This document shows, in pieces, positions 26,436-35,057 of a DNA stretch of 64,000 nt. Below the pieces are notes generated by a model, which did no database searches, was not told where the DNA came from, and saw only the letters and a program-made list of their open reading frames with translations. The translations under genes were made by a program, and so were the position numbers. Numbering within the stretch: the first letter of the stretch is position 1; the number at the start of each line of letters is the position of its first letter. This stretch comes from Candidatus Obscuribacterales bacterium (GTDB taxonomy: Bacteria > Cyanobacteriota > Vampirovibrionia > Obscuribacterales > Obscuribacteraceae): positions 186,001 to 250,000 of the forward strand of contig JACKCM010000005.1 of NCBI GenBank assembly GCA_020634035.1, given 5' to 3'.

Positions 26436-29276
26436 ATGGTCAACTCTATAAAAAGCGAAAACGTCAACCTTGCCGACCTGGGTATAGTCCAGGGCGAAGA
26501 GATCAAAAATGTCTGTGAGTACACCATGGAGAATGGGCTGAAAGTGGTTCTTTGCGAGAATCGCACCGCTCCGGTGGTTACCTTTCTGGTGCTGTATAAG
26601 GTAGGCAGTCGCAACGAAGGGGTCGGTTACACCGGCGCCACCCACTTTCTCGAGCATATGCTCTTCAAAGGTACTAAAAAGCACAATGCCGACAAAGGCA
26701 ACGGCATAGACGATCTGTTGACTCAGATAGGGGCATATTGGAACGCCACCACCTGGTTTGACCGGACCAGCTATTTCGAGATTGTTCCCCGGGAGTTTTT
26801 CGATCTCTGCACCGAACTTGAAGCCGACCGCATGAGAAACCTGATGTTGCGTCAGTCCGATAGAGACTCAGAGATGTCGGTGGTGCGCAATGAACTGGAG
26901 CGCGGTGAGAACTATCCTGAAGAAGCTCTAGAGAAAGAACTGTATGCGGTGGCTTTCAGAGAGCACCCTTATCATCATCCGACCATCGGCTGGCGCTCGG
27001 ACGTAGAAGGGGTGCCGTTGGATAGACTGCGTAAATTCTATGACACTTATTACTGGCCCAATAACAGCACCGTTGTGGTGCTCGGCGACTTTAAAAAAGA
27101 AGATGCCCTTGCCACCATCCAGAAACATTTCGGTAAGATCAAATCCTCACCCGAGCCTATCCCCCAGGTCTATACGACAGAACCTGCCCAGGAAGGGGAG
27201 CGTCGTTTCGAAATTTGCCGGGCAGGAGATTTGCCCCGGGTATGGATGGGCTTTCATGTACCGGAAGCAAGCCACGAACACAACTATACCCTGGCTGCGA
27301 TCAGGCATATTCTGGGCAGTACCTATGAACGTTCGACCAGGCTTTATAAAGCCCTTATCGAAACCGGACTGGCTGTCGATGTTTTCTGTCGCCATGATGA
27401 ACTGCGGGATCCCGGTCTTTTCATAATCGGTGCCAGTCTCAACCCGGGCGTCAAGATGAAAAAGGTCGAGGATGCGATTCTTTCTGAAATCGAAAAACTC
27501 GCCACCGATTCGGTAACCGATGCCGAACTGAATCGGGTGAAGAGCGCCAACCGCAAAGGTACTATCTTAGCCATGGCTGACCCCAGCAGTCTTGCTTTTC
27601 TGCTGGGAGAAGCCGAGTCCAAGGCTGATTGGAAGTGGCTGATGCGTTATGACGACCGCTTCGAAGAGATCAGTCGCGAAGACGTCAAAGAGGTGACCGC
27701 CACCTATTTCACCCGCACCAATCGTACTGTCGGTTATTTCAAACCGATGCAGATGTTTCTCGATGAAGTCCGAGAAAAAGAGAACGGAAACGGCAAAGCT
27801 TCTATAGAATCCGATGCCGATTTAGATGTAATGGAAGAAGAGGACGAAGAGAATCTCGCCGATATCGCCGTCAAAGATCCGGTACCGGTAGAGGTCGAGC
27901 GTCAAGTAGGAGCCTTCGAAATAGAGAAAGAGGAGCTTGAGCGGTTGCTTGCCGAAGCACCAAAAGCCAAAAAAGTTCGCTTCTCTAAAGACGGAACCGG
28001 CGAGAAGAGTTTCGAAGAGAGAGTCAGGGTAAAATCCCTTGCCAACGGCATGAAAGTTCTGCTCATGCAGAACCCGGGCACCGGTTCGGTCGGTATCGCC
28101 CTCAATATCAAAGCCGGAAACTACTTCACTAAAGATCTTCCCAGCCATCAGGCAGAGTTGATGGGTGAGCTTCTCTCGAGAGGTTCCGAGGGCTTTGATA
28201 AAGTCCACATCGCCGAAGCTCTCGAGAATATGGGCATTCCGTCAGGGCTTGAATTCTCGGTGGATAATTATCGCCTCGGTCTTGCCACCTATGTAGTTCA
28301 GGAAGACTTCAACGAGTATCTCGACCTTCTCAATGATGCTCTGAGAAGACCGCTGCTTGCCGAAAGCGAACTCGATAAATTGAAAGTGGAGCTCAGCTCT
28401 AAAATTATCGAAGGGGCCAACAATACCCGCTCGGCGGCCTGGAACGGCATGAAGCGATCGCTTTATAAAGCGGATCATCCATTCTATGAAAAGCTGCCTT
28501 CTGAACAGATAGAAGAGCTTCTGGCTGTTAAATCGGCCGATCTTCATGCGGTCCATCAAAAATTGCTCTCGCCGGCTTCTGCTATCTTGAGCATCGTCGG
28601 TGATATCGATCTCGATGGCGCCTTTGCCGAAATCGAAAAGAGATTCTCTGATTGGACCGGTGGCGAAGCTTCACCGGTGGTGATACCGGAGACCGCTTTG
28701 TTAGGAAAGCGTCGATTCTTCGATATCAATGTTCCTGATAAGAGCAGTGCCGATATCATTCTTTCTCATCCGACCACTTTGAGACGCACTGATAAGGACT
28801 TCTATTCGGCTAGAATCGCCAACGCCGCCCTCGGTCAGGATACGATAACATCGCGTCTGGGTACGGTGGTTCGAGATCGGGCCGGTCTTACCTATGGTAT
28901 CTACTCTATGTACTCCGATACCGCCTTCGGTGGTTCACCCTGGTCGGTGCTCTTAACGGTCAATCCTTCTAATATCGAGAAGGCACTGCGCTTAGTAGAT
29001 GAGGTGCTGGGCGATTACATATCGCGCGGTATCTCGCCCCAGGAGCTCTCGAAAGAGACCGGTCGGGCAGTGGGATCTTTCAAGGTGGGATTGTCTTCAT
29101 CGATGGGAATCGCCCGGGTTCTCGCCGAGTTAGAGTTTCTCGGACTCGGTGTCAAAGAGCTGGACATGCTCGCCAATCGCTATTTATCCGTCACTAAAAA
29201 ATCGGCGGATGCGGCTATGCAAAAGCACTTCCATCCCGAATCCTTCACCACGGTTATCGCCGGATCTCTCAGTTGA
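26436..29276 (+). CDS. M16 zinc peptidase with active and inactive domains fused in one chain
   Basis: A 946-residue pitrilysin/insulinase-family protein. The N-terminal half has the inverted zinc motif HFLEH (His70, Glu73, His74) and a downstream ligand Glu153 in VVRNELERGEN, so it should be catalytically active. The second half (about 520-946) repeats the M16 fold (VKSLANGMKVLLMQNPGTGSVGIALNIKAGNYF) without the zinc motif. It also has the R/Y-type substrate-binding region (RLGTVVRDRAGLTYGIYSMY). An acidic linker rich in Glu and Asp joins the halves. No signal peptide is seen, so it is probably cytoplasmic. In many bacteria the two halves are separate PqqF/YmxG-type proteins. Confidence 0.94.
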   Translation: MVNSIKSENVNLADLGIVQGEEIKNVCEYTMENGLKVVLCENRTAPVVTFLVLYKVGSRNEGVGYTGATHFLEHMLFKGTKKHNADKGNGIDDLLTQIGAYWNATTWFDRTSYFEIVPREFFDLCTELEADRMRNLMLRQSDRDSEMSVVRNELERGENYPEEALEKELYAVAFREHPYHHPTIGWRSDVEGVPLDRLRKFYDTYYWPNNSTVVVLGDFKKEDALATIQKHFGKIKSSPEPIPQVYTTEPAQEGERRFEICRAGDLPRVWMGFHVPEASHEHNYTLAAIRHILGSTYERSTRLYKALIETGLAVDVFCRHDELRDPGLFIIGASLNPGVKMKKVEDAILSEIEKLATDSVTDAELNRVKSANRKGTILAMADPSSLAFLLGEAESKADWKWLMRYDDRFEEISREDVKEVTATYFTRTNRTVGYFKPMQMFLDEVREKENGNGKASIESDADLDVMEEEDEENLADIAVKDPVPVEVERQVGAFEIEKEELERLLAEAPKAKKVRFSKDGTGEKSFEERVRVKSLANGMKVLLMQNPGTGSVGIALNIKAGNYFTKDLPSHQAELMGELLSRGSEGFDKVHIAEALENMGIPSGLEFSVDNYRLGLATYVVQEDFNEYLDLLNDALRRPLLAESELDKLKVELSSKIIEGANNTRSAAWNGMKRSLYKADHPFYEKLPSEQIEELLAVKSADLHAVHQKLLSPASAILSIVGDIDLDGAFAEIEKRFSDWTGGEASPVVIPETALLGKRRFFDINVPDKSSADIILSHPTTLRRTDKDFYSARIANAALGQDTITSRLGTVVRDRAGLTYGIYSMYSDTAFGGSPWSVLLTVNPSNIEKALRLVDEVLGDYISRGISPQELSKETGRAVGSFKVGLSSSMGIARVLAELEFLGLGVKELDMLANRYLSVTKKSADAAMQKHFHPESFTTVIAGSLS

Positions 29277-29379
29277 TCTAGATAAAAGACCGATTATTGC
29301 GTGTTGTCAACAGAGGCGACTATACAGAAGATCAGTTTTTTTATAACATTAGGCAGTCGGTTAGAAAGAGAGTGCCCAG

Positions 29380-30021
29380 ATGGAAAACGTCCAATCTTCT
29401 TCGCAATATGTTCATGTAAGCGATCCCGCCAGTCTAGACGGGCTGGATGATTTCCTCGACGGACTCCTGGACAAAGTCTTTGATCCGATTCTCAAAAGTG
29501 CCGAGCCGGAAAAAGTCGTGGCACTGAGGCCGGTATCAAAATTGCCGACCGAATCTTATAAAGCTGATGTCGCTGATGTTGATATAGACGATCTTTTCGA
29601 TTGTTCTCCCGATGATATCGTGAGCGGTGACCGGGGACTTTTCTCTCCCAGTTATGGAACCTCGACATCGACGAAACCCAGTCTCTTCGAAGCAGATCCT
29701 GATCAAACCGTCGAACTGGAGCTCAAGATCCGTTTTCTAGAAGCTCAGTTAGATTATCGCAATCGAGAATTGAGAGAGTCTCTCAACCGTATTAGATTTA
29801 TGGAAAACCAGGTCAATGCTAAAGACGACCAGCTCAAAATGGTCCCTGAGTTAATTAAAAGGGGTGCTGACGCCGTTCGTTATGAACACGAACTGGAAGA
29901 TCTCAAAGACAAACTGGCGGCGGTCTCAAACGACCTGCTCGAAAGCCAGCATGTTCTCGAAAGCCTGAGAGGCAACTGGATCGGTCGGCTCAGTCTGCGC
30001 CTGACCCAGGGCATTAAATAG
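29380..30021 (+). CDS. Coiled-coil protein, unknown
   Basis: A 213-residue acidic protein with a GAGAG ribosome site. Residues 15-40 are an amphipathic acidic helix (LDGLDDFLDGLLDKVFDPIL), residues 45-105 are loosely structured and Asp/Ser-rich, and residues 108-195 form a long coiled coil (ELELKIRFLEAQLDYRNRELRESLNRIRFMENQV and on). It ends with WIGRLSLRLTQGIK. There is no signal or membrane segment. The layout suits a cytoplasmic scaffold or filament-binding protein. No family is recognised. Confidence 0.75.
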   Translation: MENVQSSSQYVHVSDPASLDGLDDFLDGLLDKVFDPILKSAEPEKVVALRPVSKLPTESYKADVADVDIDDLFDCSPDDIVSGDRGLFSPSYGTSTSTKPSLFEADPDQTVELELKIRFLEAQLDYRNRELRESLNRIRFMENQVNAKDDQLKMVPELIKRGADAVRYEHELEDLKDKLAAVSNDLLESQHVLESLRGNWIGRLSLRLTQGIK

Positions 30022-30102
30022 GTCAGGGGCACTAAATAGGCAGCGACCTTATTTAAAGGGTAGAATACTTTCGAGTCCGCTTTTTAAGGCTTAAAAAGCA
30101 TC

Positions 30103-30744
30103 ATGTCGAATAGATACCTTTTTGTGGCTGCTCTTATCTTCGCACTCTTTCTCTCTCCTGCATGGGCCCAGGAGAATCCTGAGCCGTCTTTGAAAGAGGC
30201 AAGCGCTCTTACCTCTTTTGGCTATTTGAAGCCCACCGATGCTCTGCTTCAGAGACAGTGGTATGTGATGGATCAAAAGGCTCGTAAACTTCTCGATGAA
30301 GGTCAGATAGACGAAGCCGAACGAGAGTGGAAACAGGCGGCGGTGCTGGCCGAGAACTCCGGCCAGATAGAGCCGGGTCTGGTCAACTGTCTGGTGGGGC
30401 TCTCTTTGCTCTATCACAAGAAAGGCGATGTCAAAGAGTCAGAGCGGGTTTATGAATATGCCATGCGCAATATGGAGGGTCTTGTCGGGCGTGACTCTAT
30501 ACGCTTTGCCGGTTTCCTTCCTGATCTGGCCTGGCTCTATCATGAGCATAACCGCAACGATCAAGCCGAGATTCTATTCAAACAGCATCTGGATATGCAC
30601 GAAAAACAGTATGGTTACTATTCTCAGGGTGTGCTCAACAGTCTCGATCATTATTCTCGCTATCTAAAAAAAACAGGCCGCCTCTCAGAAGCCTCGATGC
30701 TCGAAGTGCGTTCTAAGTCGATCAAAGATAGAAACACTCCATGA
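30103..30744 (+). CDS. Small secreted TPR protein
   Basis: A 213-residue protein with a signal peptide (YLFVAALIFALFLSPAWA). Residues 55-190 hold about three TPR units: ARKLLDEGQIDEAEREWKQAAVLAENSG, GLSLLYHKKGDVKESERVYEYAMRN and LAWLYHEHNRNDQAEILFKQHLDMHEKQYG. A periplasmic adaptor role is inferred. Its TGA overlaps the ATG of the methyltransferase gene (ATGA at 30741-30744), a sign of coupled translation, although the two proteins should act in different compartments. Confidence 0.85.
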   Translation: MSNRYLFVAALIFALFLSPAWAQENPEPSLKEASALTSFGYLKPTDALLQRQWYVMDQKARKLLDEGQIDEAEREWKQAAVLAENSGQIEPGLVNCLVGLSLLYHKKGDVKESERVYEYAMRNMEGLVGRDSIRFAGFLPDLAWLYHEHNRNDQAEILFKQHLDMHEKQYGYYSQGVLNSLDHYSRYLKKTGRLSEASMLEVRSKSIKDRNTP

Positions 30745-31499
30745 ACATGAAAAAAGAGAAGATAAGCGAAGCCGAATCGATTCGTCTCTGGCAGGCCAAC
30801 GCCGAAGCCTGGACCGAGCTTACCAGAATGGGTTTCGACATCTGTCGCGATCACCTCAATATGCCAAACTTTCTTTCGATACTGCCTTCGGTGACAGGCA
30901 AAGAAGGCCTTGATATCGGATGTGGTGAGGGGGCAAACACCCGGGCGGTGGCCGCTCTTGGTTGTCGAATGACCGCAGTCGACCCCTGCAGCAATTTTGT
31001 CAGCCGGGCAGGCGACCCTGAAGATAACGGCACAATCACCTTTATCGAAGCCAGTGCCACCCAATTGCCTTTTTCTAGTGAGAGCTTTGATTTTGCTATC
31101 TCTACCATGTGCTTGATGGATCTGCCTGATTTAGATCGCGCCTTTGCCGAGGCTTTTCGGGTGCTTAAACCGGGCGGTTTTTTTCAGTTTTCTATAGTCC
31201 ATCCCTGTTTCAATCTTCCGGGCAATTATTTTGAAGAGGGTCCTTACGAAGAGAAGTGGACTTTCTCTTCGGTCCCTGCCGAATTGAAAGAGAAACATGG
31301 TGATTTTAAAGTGGCCCATTATCACCGACCGCTTTCGACCTGGCTCAATCTATTAATCGGCAGTGGATTTTGTCTGGAAGAGATGCTGGAGCCCAGACCC
31401 ACCGAAGAGGCGGTTGCCAGATTTCCACATCTGGCAGAAGCCCGGGAGCTGGCCTGGTTTTTGCACATAAGAGCAAGAAAGCCCGGCAATAACCTTTAG
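30741..31499 (+). CDS. Class I SAM-dependent methyltransferase
   Basis: A 252-residue cytoplasmic enzyme with a Methyltransf_11-type core. Motif I is GLDIGCGEGANTRAVAALG (about residues 52-70), followed by the acidic residue of VDP. Later come IEASATQLPFSSESFDFAIST (motifs II/III) and FRVLKPGGFFQFSIVHPCF. The C-terminal third carries GNYFEEGPYEEKW and HYHRPLSTWLNLLIGSGF, the signature seen in small-molecule O- or C-methyltransferases of the UbiE/COQ5 superfamily. The substrate cannot be read from the sequence. It overlaps the TPR gene by 4 bases. Confidence 0.88.
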   Translation: MNMKKEKISEAESIRLWQANAEAWTELTRMGFDICRDHLNMPNFLSILPSVTGKEGLDIGCGEGANTRAVAALGCRMTAVDPCSNFVSRAGDPEDNGTITFIEASATQLPFSSESFDFAISTMCLMDLPDLDRAFAEAFRVLKPGGFFQFSIVHPCFNLPGNYFEEGPYEEKWTFSSVPAELKEKHGDFKVAHYHRPLSTWLNLLIGSGFCLEEMLEPRPTEEAVARFPHLAEARELAWFLHIRARKPGNNL

Positions 31500-31554
31500 A
31501 AACACGTTTAGAATTTCGCCTCTGGAGCAATTATGTATCTGGGGGTCATATTCT

Positions 31555-32748
31555 ATGTCCAGATCCAGAAGCGTACAGGTATTGATAGGAGACCTGCTGG
31601 TCAACTCCGGGCTGATTACAGCCGGACAGATGGCTGATGCCGTGCCTATATCGCTTACCACCAGCTTGCCTGTCGGTAGAATTCTGGTCAGCTCCGGCTA
31701 TCTGAGCGAAGCCGATTTTAAGGCCGCGGTCTCAGCCCAGAGCTTGATCCGGGAGAATCTGCTCCATATGGATCTGGCTATCAGCGCCCTGCGCCTGGTC
31801 AAAGAGCATAGAATCGGTCTCGATGAAGCTCTCAACCGCCTGGGCTGGCGCTCTGAGTATTATGAAACCACCAATAAACTGGGCGATCTCTTGCTGGAAG
31901 CCGGTTTCTGTACCCGCGAAGACTTAAAAGCCGGTCTCGAGGATTGTTACAGCTCGGGCATGCCCCTGGGGCGGGTTCTGGTTCTGAGGGGGACGGTGAA
32001 CGAAATGCAGACCTATGCGGCACTCACCGCCCAGGTTTTGCTGCGCGAAAGAAAGATAACCCGCTCCCAGGCGGTGGAAGGTTTGAGAATGGTCGCTCTC
32101 AAGAATCTCACCCTGGAAGAGTCTCTGAAGCTGGACGGAGCCGAGATTCATATACGCACCCAGACGATTCGTCTGGGAGAGCTTCTGATGCTTGCCGGTC
32201 TGGTCTCAGAAATAGATCTTCTGTCGGCAGTGGAGCGTGGACTTTTGGATGAGCAGCCTATCGGTCAGATATTAGTGCGGGTGGGGCTGATTACCGAAAG
32301 CACCCTGGAACATGCCCTGATTCTTCAGGGGATGGTGGCCGAGCGCCGCATAAAGCCGCTTCATGCCGGTCTGGTCCTGAAAAAGGTAAGACGTACAGGT
32401 ACCAATTTGAACCAGGCTATAGATGAGGTGCTCCAATCCGGTGGAGACGATAGCGACCGCCTGGAGCTGCCGGAGTTGCTCAAATCGCTGGGGCTTATCG
32501 GCAACAGCGAGTTGTTGAAGGCGATAGATCTGTCCTCTTCGGGGCCGACCACTTTTTTGCAGGTGGTTCAAGCCGGCGGTCTGGTGGACAAGCTCACCAT
32601 TCAGGCAGCCCTGCGCTGTCTCTCTTTGCATAAAGAAGGGCGGCTCTCGGTGGAGCAGGTGCTTTTCGCCATGCAGAACTTTCTCGGTTCAAGAAAACCG
32701 ATAGACGAGATCCTTGCCGGTTTAGGGTGGATTCCTCAGTCTGTTTGA
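31555..32748 (+). CDS. MshEN-like repeat protein without ATPase domain
   Basis: A 397-residue protein built from four to five units of the MshEN / GspE-N type: IGDLLVNSGLITAGQM..PVGRILVSSGYLSEADFKAAVSAQ, then LGDLLLEAGFCTREDLKAGLEDCYSSGMPLGRVLVLRGTV, then LGELLMLAGLVSEIDL..QPIGQILVRVGLITESTLEHALILQ. In PilB and MshE this domain binds cyclic di-GMP and precedes a secretion ATPase; here no Walker motif follows. A stand-alone receptor for the c-di-GMP made by GGDEF proteins in this window is possible but unproved. A degenerate GGDEF gene converges from downstream. Confidence 0.8.
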   Translation: MSRSRSVQVLIGDLLVNSGLITAGQMADAVPISLTTSLPVGRILVSSGYLSEADFKAAVSAQSLIRENLLHMDLAISALRLVKEHRIGLDEALNRLGWRSEYYETTNKLGDLLLEAGFCTREDLKAGLEDCYSSGMPLGRVLVLRGTVNEMQTYAALTAQVLLRERKITRSQAVEGLRMVALKNLTLEESLKLDGAEIHIRTQTIRLGELLMLAGLVSEIDLLSAVERGLLDEQPIGQILVRVGLITESTLEHALILQGMVAERRIKPLHAGLVLKKVRRTGTNLNQAIDEVLQSGGDDSDRLELPELLKSLGLIGNSELLKAIDLSSSGPTTFLQVVQAGGLVDKLTIQAALRCLSLHKEGRLSVEQVLFAMQNFLGSRKPIDEILAGLGWIPQSV

Positions 32749-32780
32749 CTATCCTCAGCTTTAGCGCTGCGATCTCAGCT

Positions 32781-33476
32781 TTAGCGCTGTGAAATAGTAT
32801 AGGCGTTGCCGCCCCGGTCTATAGAAGCGTTGAGAGCATTCTCTGCTTCCAGTAAGAGATCGTCCAGGGTCTCTACGTTCTGCGGATAAGAGGCAATCCC
32901 AATGCTGACGGTGACATGCCAGTTCTGACCGGCATCCGAGACTCTCTGCAGGGGGATTTTAGAGCGCAGTCTCTCAGCCAGCACCGCGACTCCGTCGGCG
33001 TTGGTTTCGGGACAGACCACCAGCAGCTGTTCGGCGCTGTAGCGTGCCGGAATGTCCACATCACGGACCTCTTTCATGAGAAAGTCCGAAACACCTTTGA
33101 GGATATTGTCGCTGACTTCGGCGCCGGCGCTCTGTTGAATGCCGTAGAGTCCGTCTATCAAAAGCATGAGTACGGTGCAATCATGCTTGTAGCGGCGGGA
33201 GCGCTTGAACTCGTCGCCGAGGATCCGCATGATTGTGCTGTGATTGTAGAGTTCGGTGGTTCTATCGAGAAGCGTGATCCGCTCCATCTCTTTTGGATCG
33301 GCGTGTTCGAGGGTGCTCTTAACCTTATCGAGATAACCGCCCTGTTCTAGCTCTCTCAGTCTCGATTGGCTGTCCGATTTGATATTCTGGGGGATGTGGC
33401 CGGTTTTGCGCAGCTGATTGAGCTTCTGTCTGAAAAGTCCTTCCCTGGCAAATAAGGGCTCTTGGTCTTGAACCAT
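32781..33476 (-). CDS. Degenerate GGDEF-domain protein
   Basis: A 231-residue cytoplasmic protein with a CGGAGAAAACA ribosome site. Residues 1-70 are helical and charged. Residues 72-228 are a GGDEF fold (LLDRTTELYNHSTIMRILGDEFKRSRRYKHDCTVLML, then VSIGIASYPQN and LLLEAENALNAS). The catalytic signature reads SAEQL where GGDEF should be, so cyclase activity is not expected. It may instead bind GTP or c-di-GMP or act through protein contacts. A -10-like TATAAT lies on the minus strand at 33514-33519. It converges on the MshEN-repeat gene. Confidence 0.88.
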   Translation of the reverse strand: MVQDQEPLFAREGLFRQKLNQLRKTGHIPQNIKSDSQSRLRELEQGGYLDKVKSTLEHADPKEMERITLLDRTTELYNHSTIMRILGDEFKRSRRYKHDCTVLMLLIDGLYGIQQSAGAEVSDNILKGVSDFLMKEVRDVDIPARYSAEQLLVVCPETNADGVAVLAERLRSKIPLQRVSDAGQNWHVTVSIGIASYPQNVETLDDLLLEAENALNASIDRGGNAYTISQR

Positions 33477-33513
33477 TGTTTTCTCCGAATTCCTATCTAA
33501 TCTAAGAAAGAGA

Positions 33514-33519
33514 ATTATA
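33514..33519 (-). promoter_or_regulatory. Probable -10 of the degenerate GGDEF gene
   Basis: On the minus strand TATAAT lies 38 bases before the ATG at 33476, and TATACA sits 17 bases upstream of it, matching four of six -35 positions. The bases just before the -10 (ATGTATG) are the same as those before the -10 at 49231. Confidence 0.55.
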
Positions 33520-33875
33520 CATACATGGATGTAAAGTGTATATGCTTCCGCCGCCGATTACGGACGAATTGAAGATATTGATACTTAATGACAACGAACA
33601 AAAAGTTTGAGCCGGCCTTTTATAAGCAGTTTTTTTAGTTGGCTCTGGGCTGACAACCGCTGCTATATATTTACTCGCCAATTTTTATTAGTTTTATTAG
33701 TCAAAGATATTGATCTTGCATCTCTTTTGATAAACTTATTTCAATCGAATTTTAATAGATTAAAGCCTGAAATTACGGACGCTGCCAAGTATCCTTGAGA
33801 AATCAGTATTATCGATAGAAGTTCGAGTTCGCCTTTGAAAGTTCTTTGAGGGCTCACCGAGAGGTACCAGATCGA
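33520..33875. other. AT-rich gene-free stretch
   Basis: No credible gene is seen; a 63-codon frame inside it has no ribosome site and unlikely composition. The stretch is clearly more AT-rich than its surroundings. The 10-mer ATTACGGACG occurs twice, at 33557-33566 and 33772-33781. It is the leader and promoter region for the SRPBCC gene at 33876 and, at its left end, for the divergent GGDEF-like gene. Confidence 0.45.
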
Positions 33876-34610
33876 ATGTCCTCTAAGCCCTCAGGCAGAA
33901 AGCTCACCGTTGTGTTGAGCCTCGGTCTTTTATCAACAGTAGCTTTTGTTGTTCCGTCTGATTCCGCATCGGTAGAGGCTAAGGCGCCTGCGGTGCATCG
34001 TTCTGCCAGCGAGCGTCTGGACCGCGGAGAAGTGCTTGTCGGCTTGAAGAACATCGGCGAGAAAAAATATGTCACCGGCCGAATCGTCATCGGCCATCCG
34101 ATAGACAAAGTCTGGCCTGTGATGGTCAATCCTTATGAGTTCGAGAACAATATTTCGCCGGGGATGCAGAACCTCGAAGTGCTCACCGATACAGCCGGTT
34201 CTTCGGTGATGAAAGTGACTATCAAAAACAACTTTCCGATACCGCTGCCGCCCATCAGCTATACGGTCAAATCGAATTACTCTCATAAAGAAGATGGCTC
34301 TTTCATCGAGTTCAAGCGAATGAACGGGTCCTTCAAAGATTTCCATGGTTTCTGGCAGGCAAAAAGCGTCAACGGTGGCAGCAAGACCGAAGTGCTTTAC
34401 AGCATGTACCTGGACACAGGTTTTTATGTCCCGCAGTGGATAGTGAGAAAAGGTGTCAGCGGCGAGCTTCCCAAGACCCTGAACTCTTTGAGAGATCGGG
34501 TGGACGAAATCTGTGCGCTTACTTCCAAGCCCCTGACCCGTTCTATATCGGCAGCACTGCCGACTCGTCTTTCGTCGAGTTCGCAGCTCTACGCCAGCAA
34601 GCATTTATAA
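33876..34610 (+). CDS. Secreted SRPBCC (START/polyketide-cyclase-like) protein
   Basis: About 244 residues from the ATG at 33876, which gives a standard signal peptide (LTVVLSLGLLSTVAFVVPSDSASVEA); the frame is open ten codons further up. Residues 55-215 look like an SRPBCC ligand-binding fold: VTGRIVIGHPIDKVWPVMVNPYEFENNISPGMQNLEVL, TVKSNYSHKEDGSFIEFKRMNGSFKDFHGFWQAKSVNG and TGFYVPQWIVRKGVSGELPKTLNSLRDRVDE. Such folds hold hydrophobic ligands, so a periplasmic lipid-binding role is possible. The downstream neighbour is the first ncRNA copy, which is read towards it. Confidence 0.78.
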   Translation: MSSKPSGRKLTVVLSLGLLSTVAFVVPSDSASVEAKAPAVHRSASERLDRGEVLVGLKNIGEKKYVTGRIVIGHPIDKVWPVMVNPYEFENNISPGMQNLEVLTDTAGSSVMKVTIKNNFPIPLPPISYTVKSNYSHKEDGSFIEFKRMNGSFKDFHGFWQAKSVNGGSKTEVLYSMYLDTGFYVPQWIVRKGVSGELPKTLNSLRDRVDEICALTSKPLTRSISAALPTRLSSSSQLYASKHL

Positions 34611-34641
34611 ATAGAAAGAAGCGGAAGAAAAATTTCTTCCC

Positions 34642-34680
34642 AAACAAAAACACCACCCAGGCATATTGCTGCGGCGGTGT
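34642..34680 (-). terminator. Rho-independent terminator of RNA copy A
   Basis: A stem of ACACCACC (34650-34657) against GGCGGTGT (34673-34680), with one A-C mismatch and an inner CAGgCA/TGCTG stem. On the minus strand it is followed by TTTTGTTT. The same hairpin ends copies B and C. Confidence 0.85.
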
Positions 34681-34895
34681 TAGTTGCTACTGTCTGAAAG
34701 TTCTGTTGTAGAACTCAGTATCTCATCGGATGACGTTTCAGATCGTATCTCGATGCGGACTCGCTTGTTATCGTTTCTGTCCAGGCGCCGGACTGATGTT
34801 TCTGCAAGGTCCCTAGGCTCTCAGTGCTCGTCTTGCGTGCACTCACCTTTCACACTGATTAGTCTATCGCACCGGCAGAAAATTGGAACTACCCC
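34642..34895 (-). ncRNA. Structured RNA family of this window, copy A
   Basis: About 254 nt, read on the minus strand from the invariant GGGGTA at 34895 to a T run ending near 34642. In + coordinates its hairpins are GTGC-type AGTGC/GCACT (34823-34827, 34839-34843), GTCC/GGAC around a conserved GGCGCC (34789-34792, 34800-34803), CATCG/CGATG around a conserved TCTGAA loop, and TACTG/CAGTA (34688-34692, 34716-34720) enclosing AGTTCT/AGAACT (34699-34704, 34710-34715). The terminator stem closes it. The same elements occur in copies B and C with compensated base changes. No reading frame is shared. I do not recognise the RNA; the promoter, terminator and covariation support it as a real gene. Confidence 0.85.
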
Positions 34896-34902
34896 ATTTA
34901 AC

Positions 34903-34931
34903 ATTTAACAAATATGCTTAGCTTGTCACAA
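34903..34931 (-). promoter_or_regulatory. Promoter of RNA copy A
   Basis: On the minus strand, -35 TTGTGA (34926-34931), a 17-base spacer and -10 TTAAAT (34903-34908). The conserved GGGGTA begins exactly 7 bases after the -10, as in the other two copies. Confidence 0.8.
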
Positions 34932-34973
34932 GGATAGCCTGTTTATGCGCATTCGCTATGGCATCGATGATGG

Positions 34974-35040
34974 CAAGCGCTTGAACTATATATGGTGCAT
35001 GTGTGAGTCCAGTCACATATGTGTTCGATATACATTTCTG
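34974..35040 (-). promoter_or_regulatory. Conserved upstream elements of RNA copy A
   Basis: A perfect palindrome CAAGCGCTTG at 34974-34983, followed by GAAC, is centred about 83 bases before the start. A second region at 35016-35040 (ACATATGTG then ATACATTTCTG) matches the far-upstream block of copies B and C. It lies directly after the flavin reductase stop. Confidence 0.65.
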
Positions 35041-35057
35041 TTCATAACTTATGCTTT

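Noticed and set aside
33607..33798. A 63-codon frame in the AT-rich spacer
   Set aside because: It has no ribosome site and its composition simply follows the AT-rich DNA.
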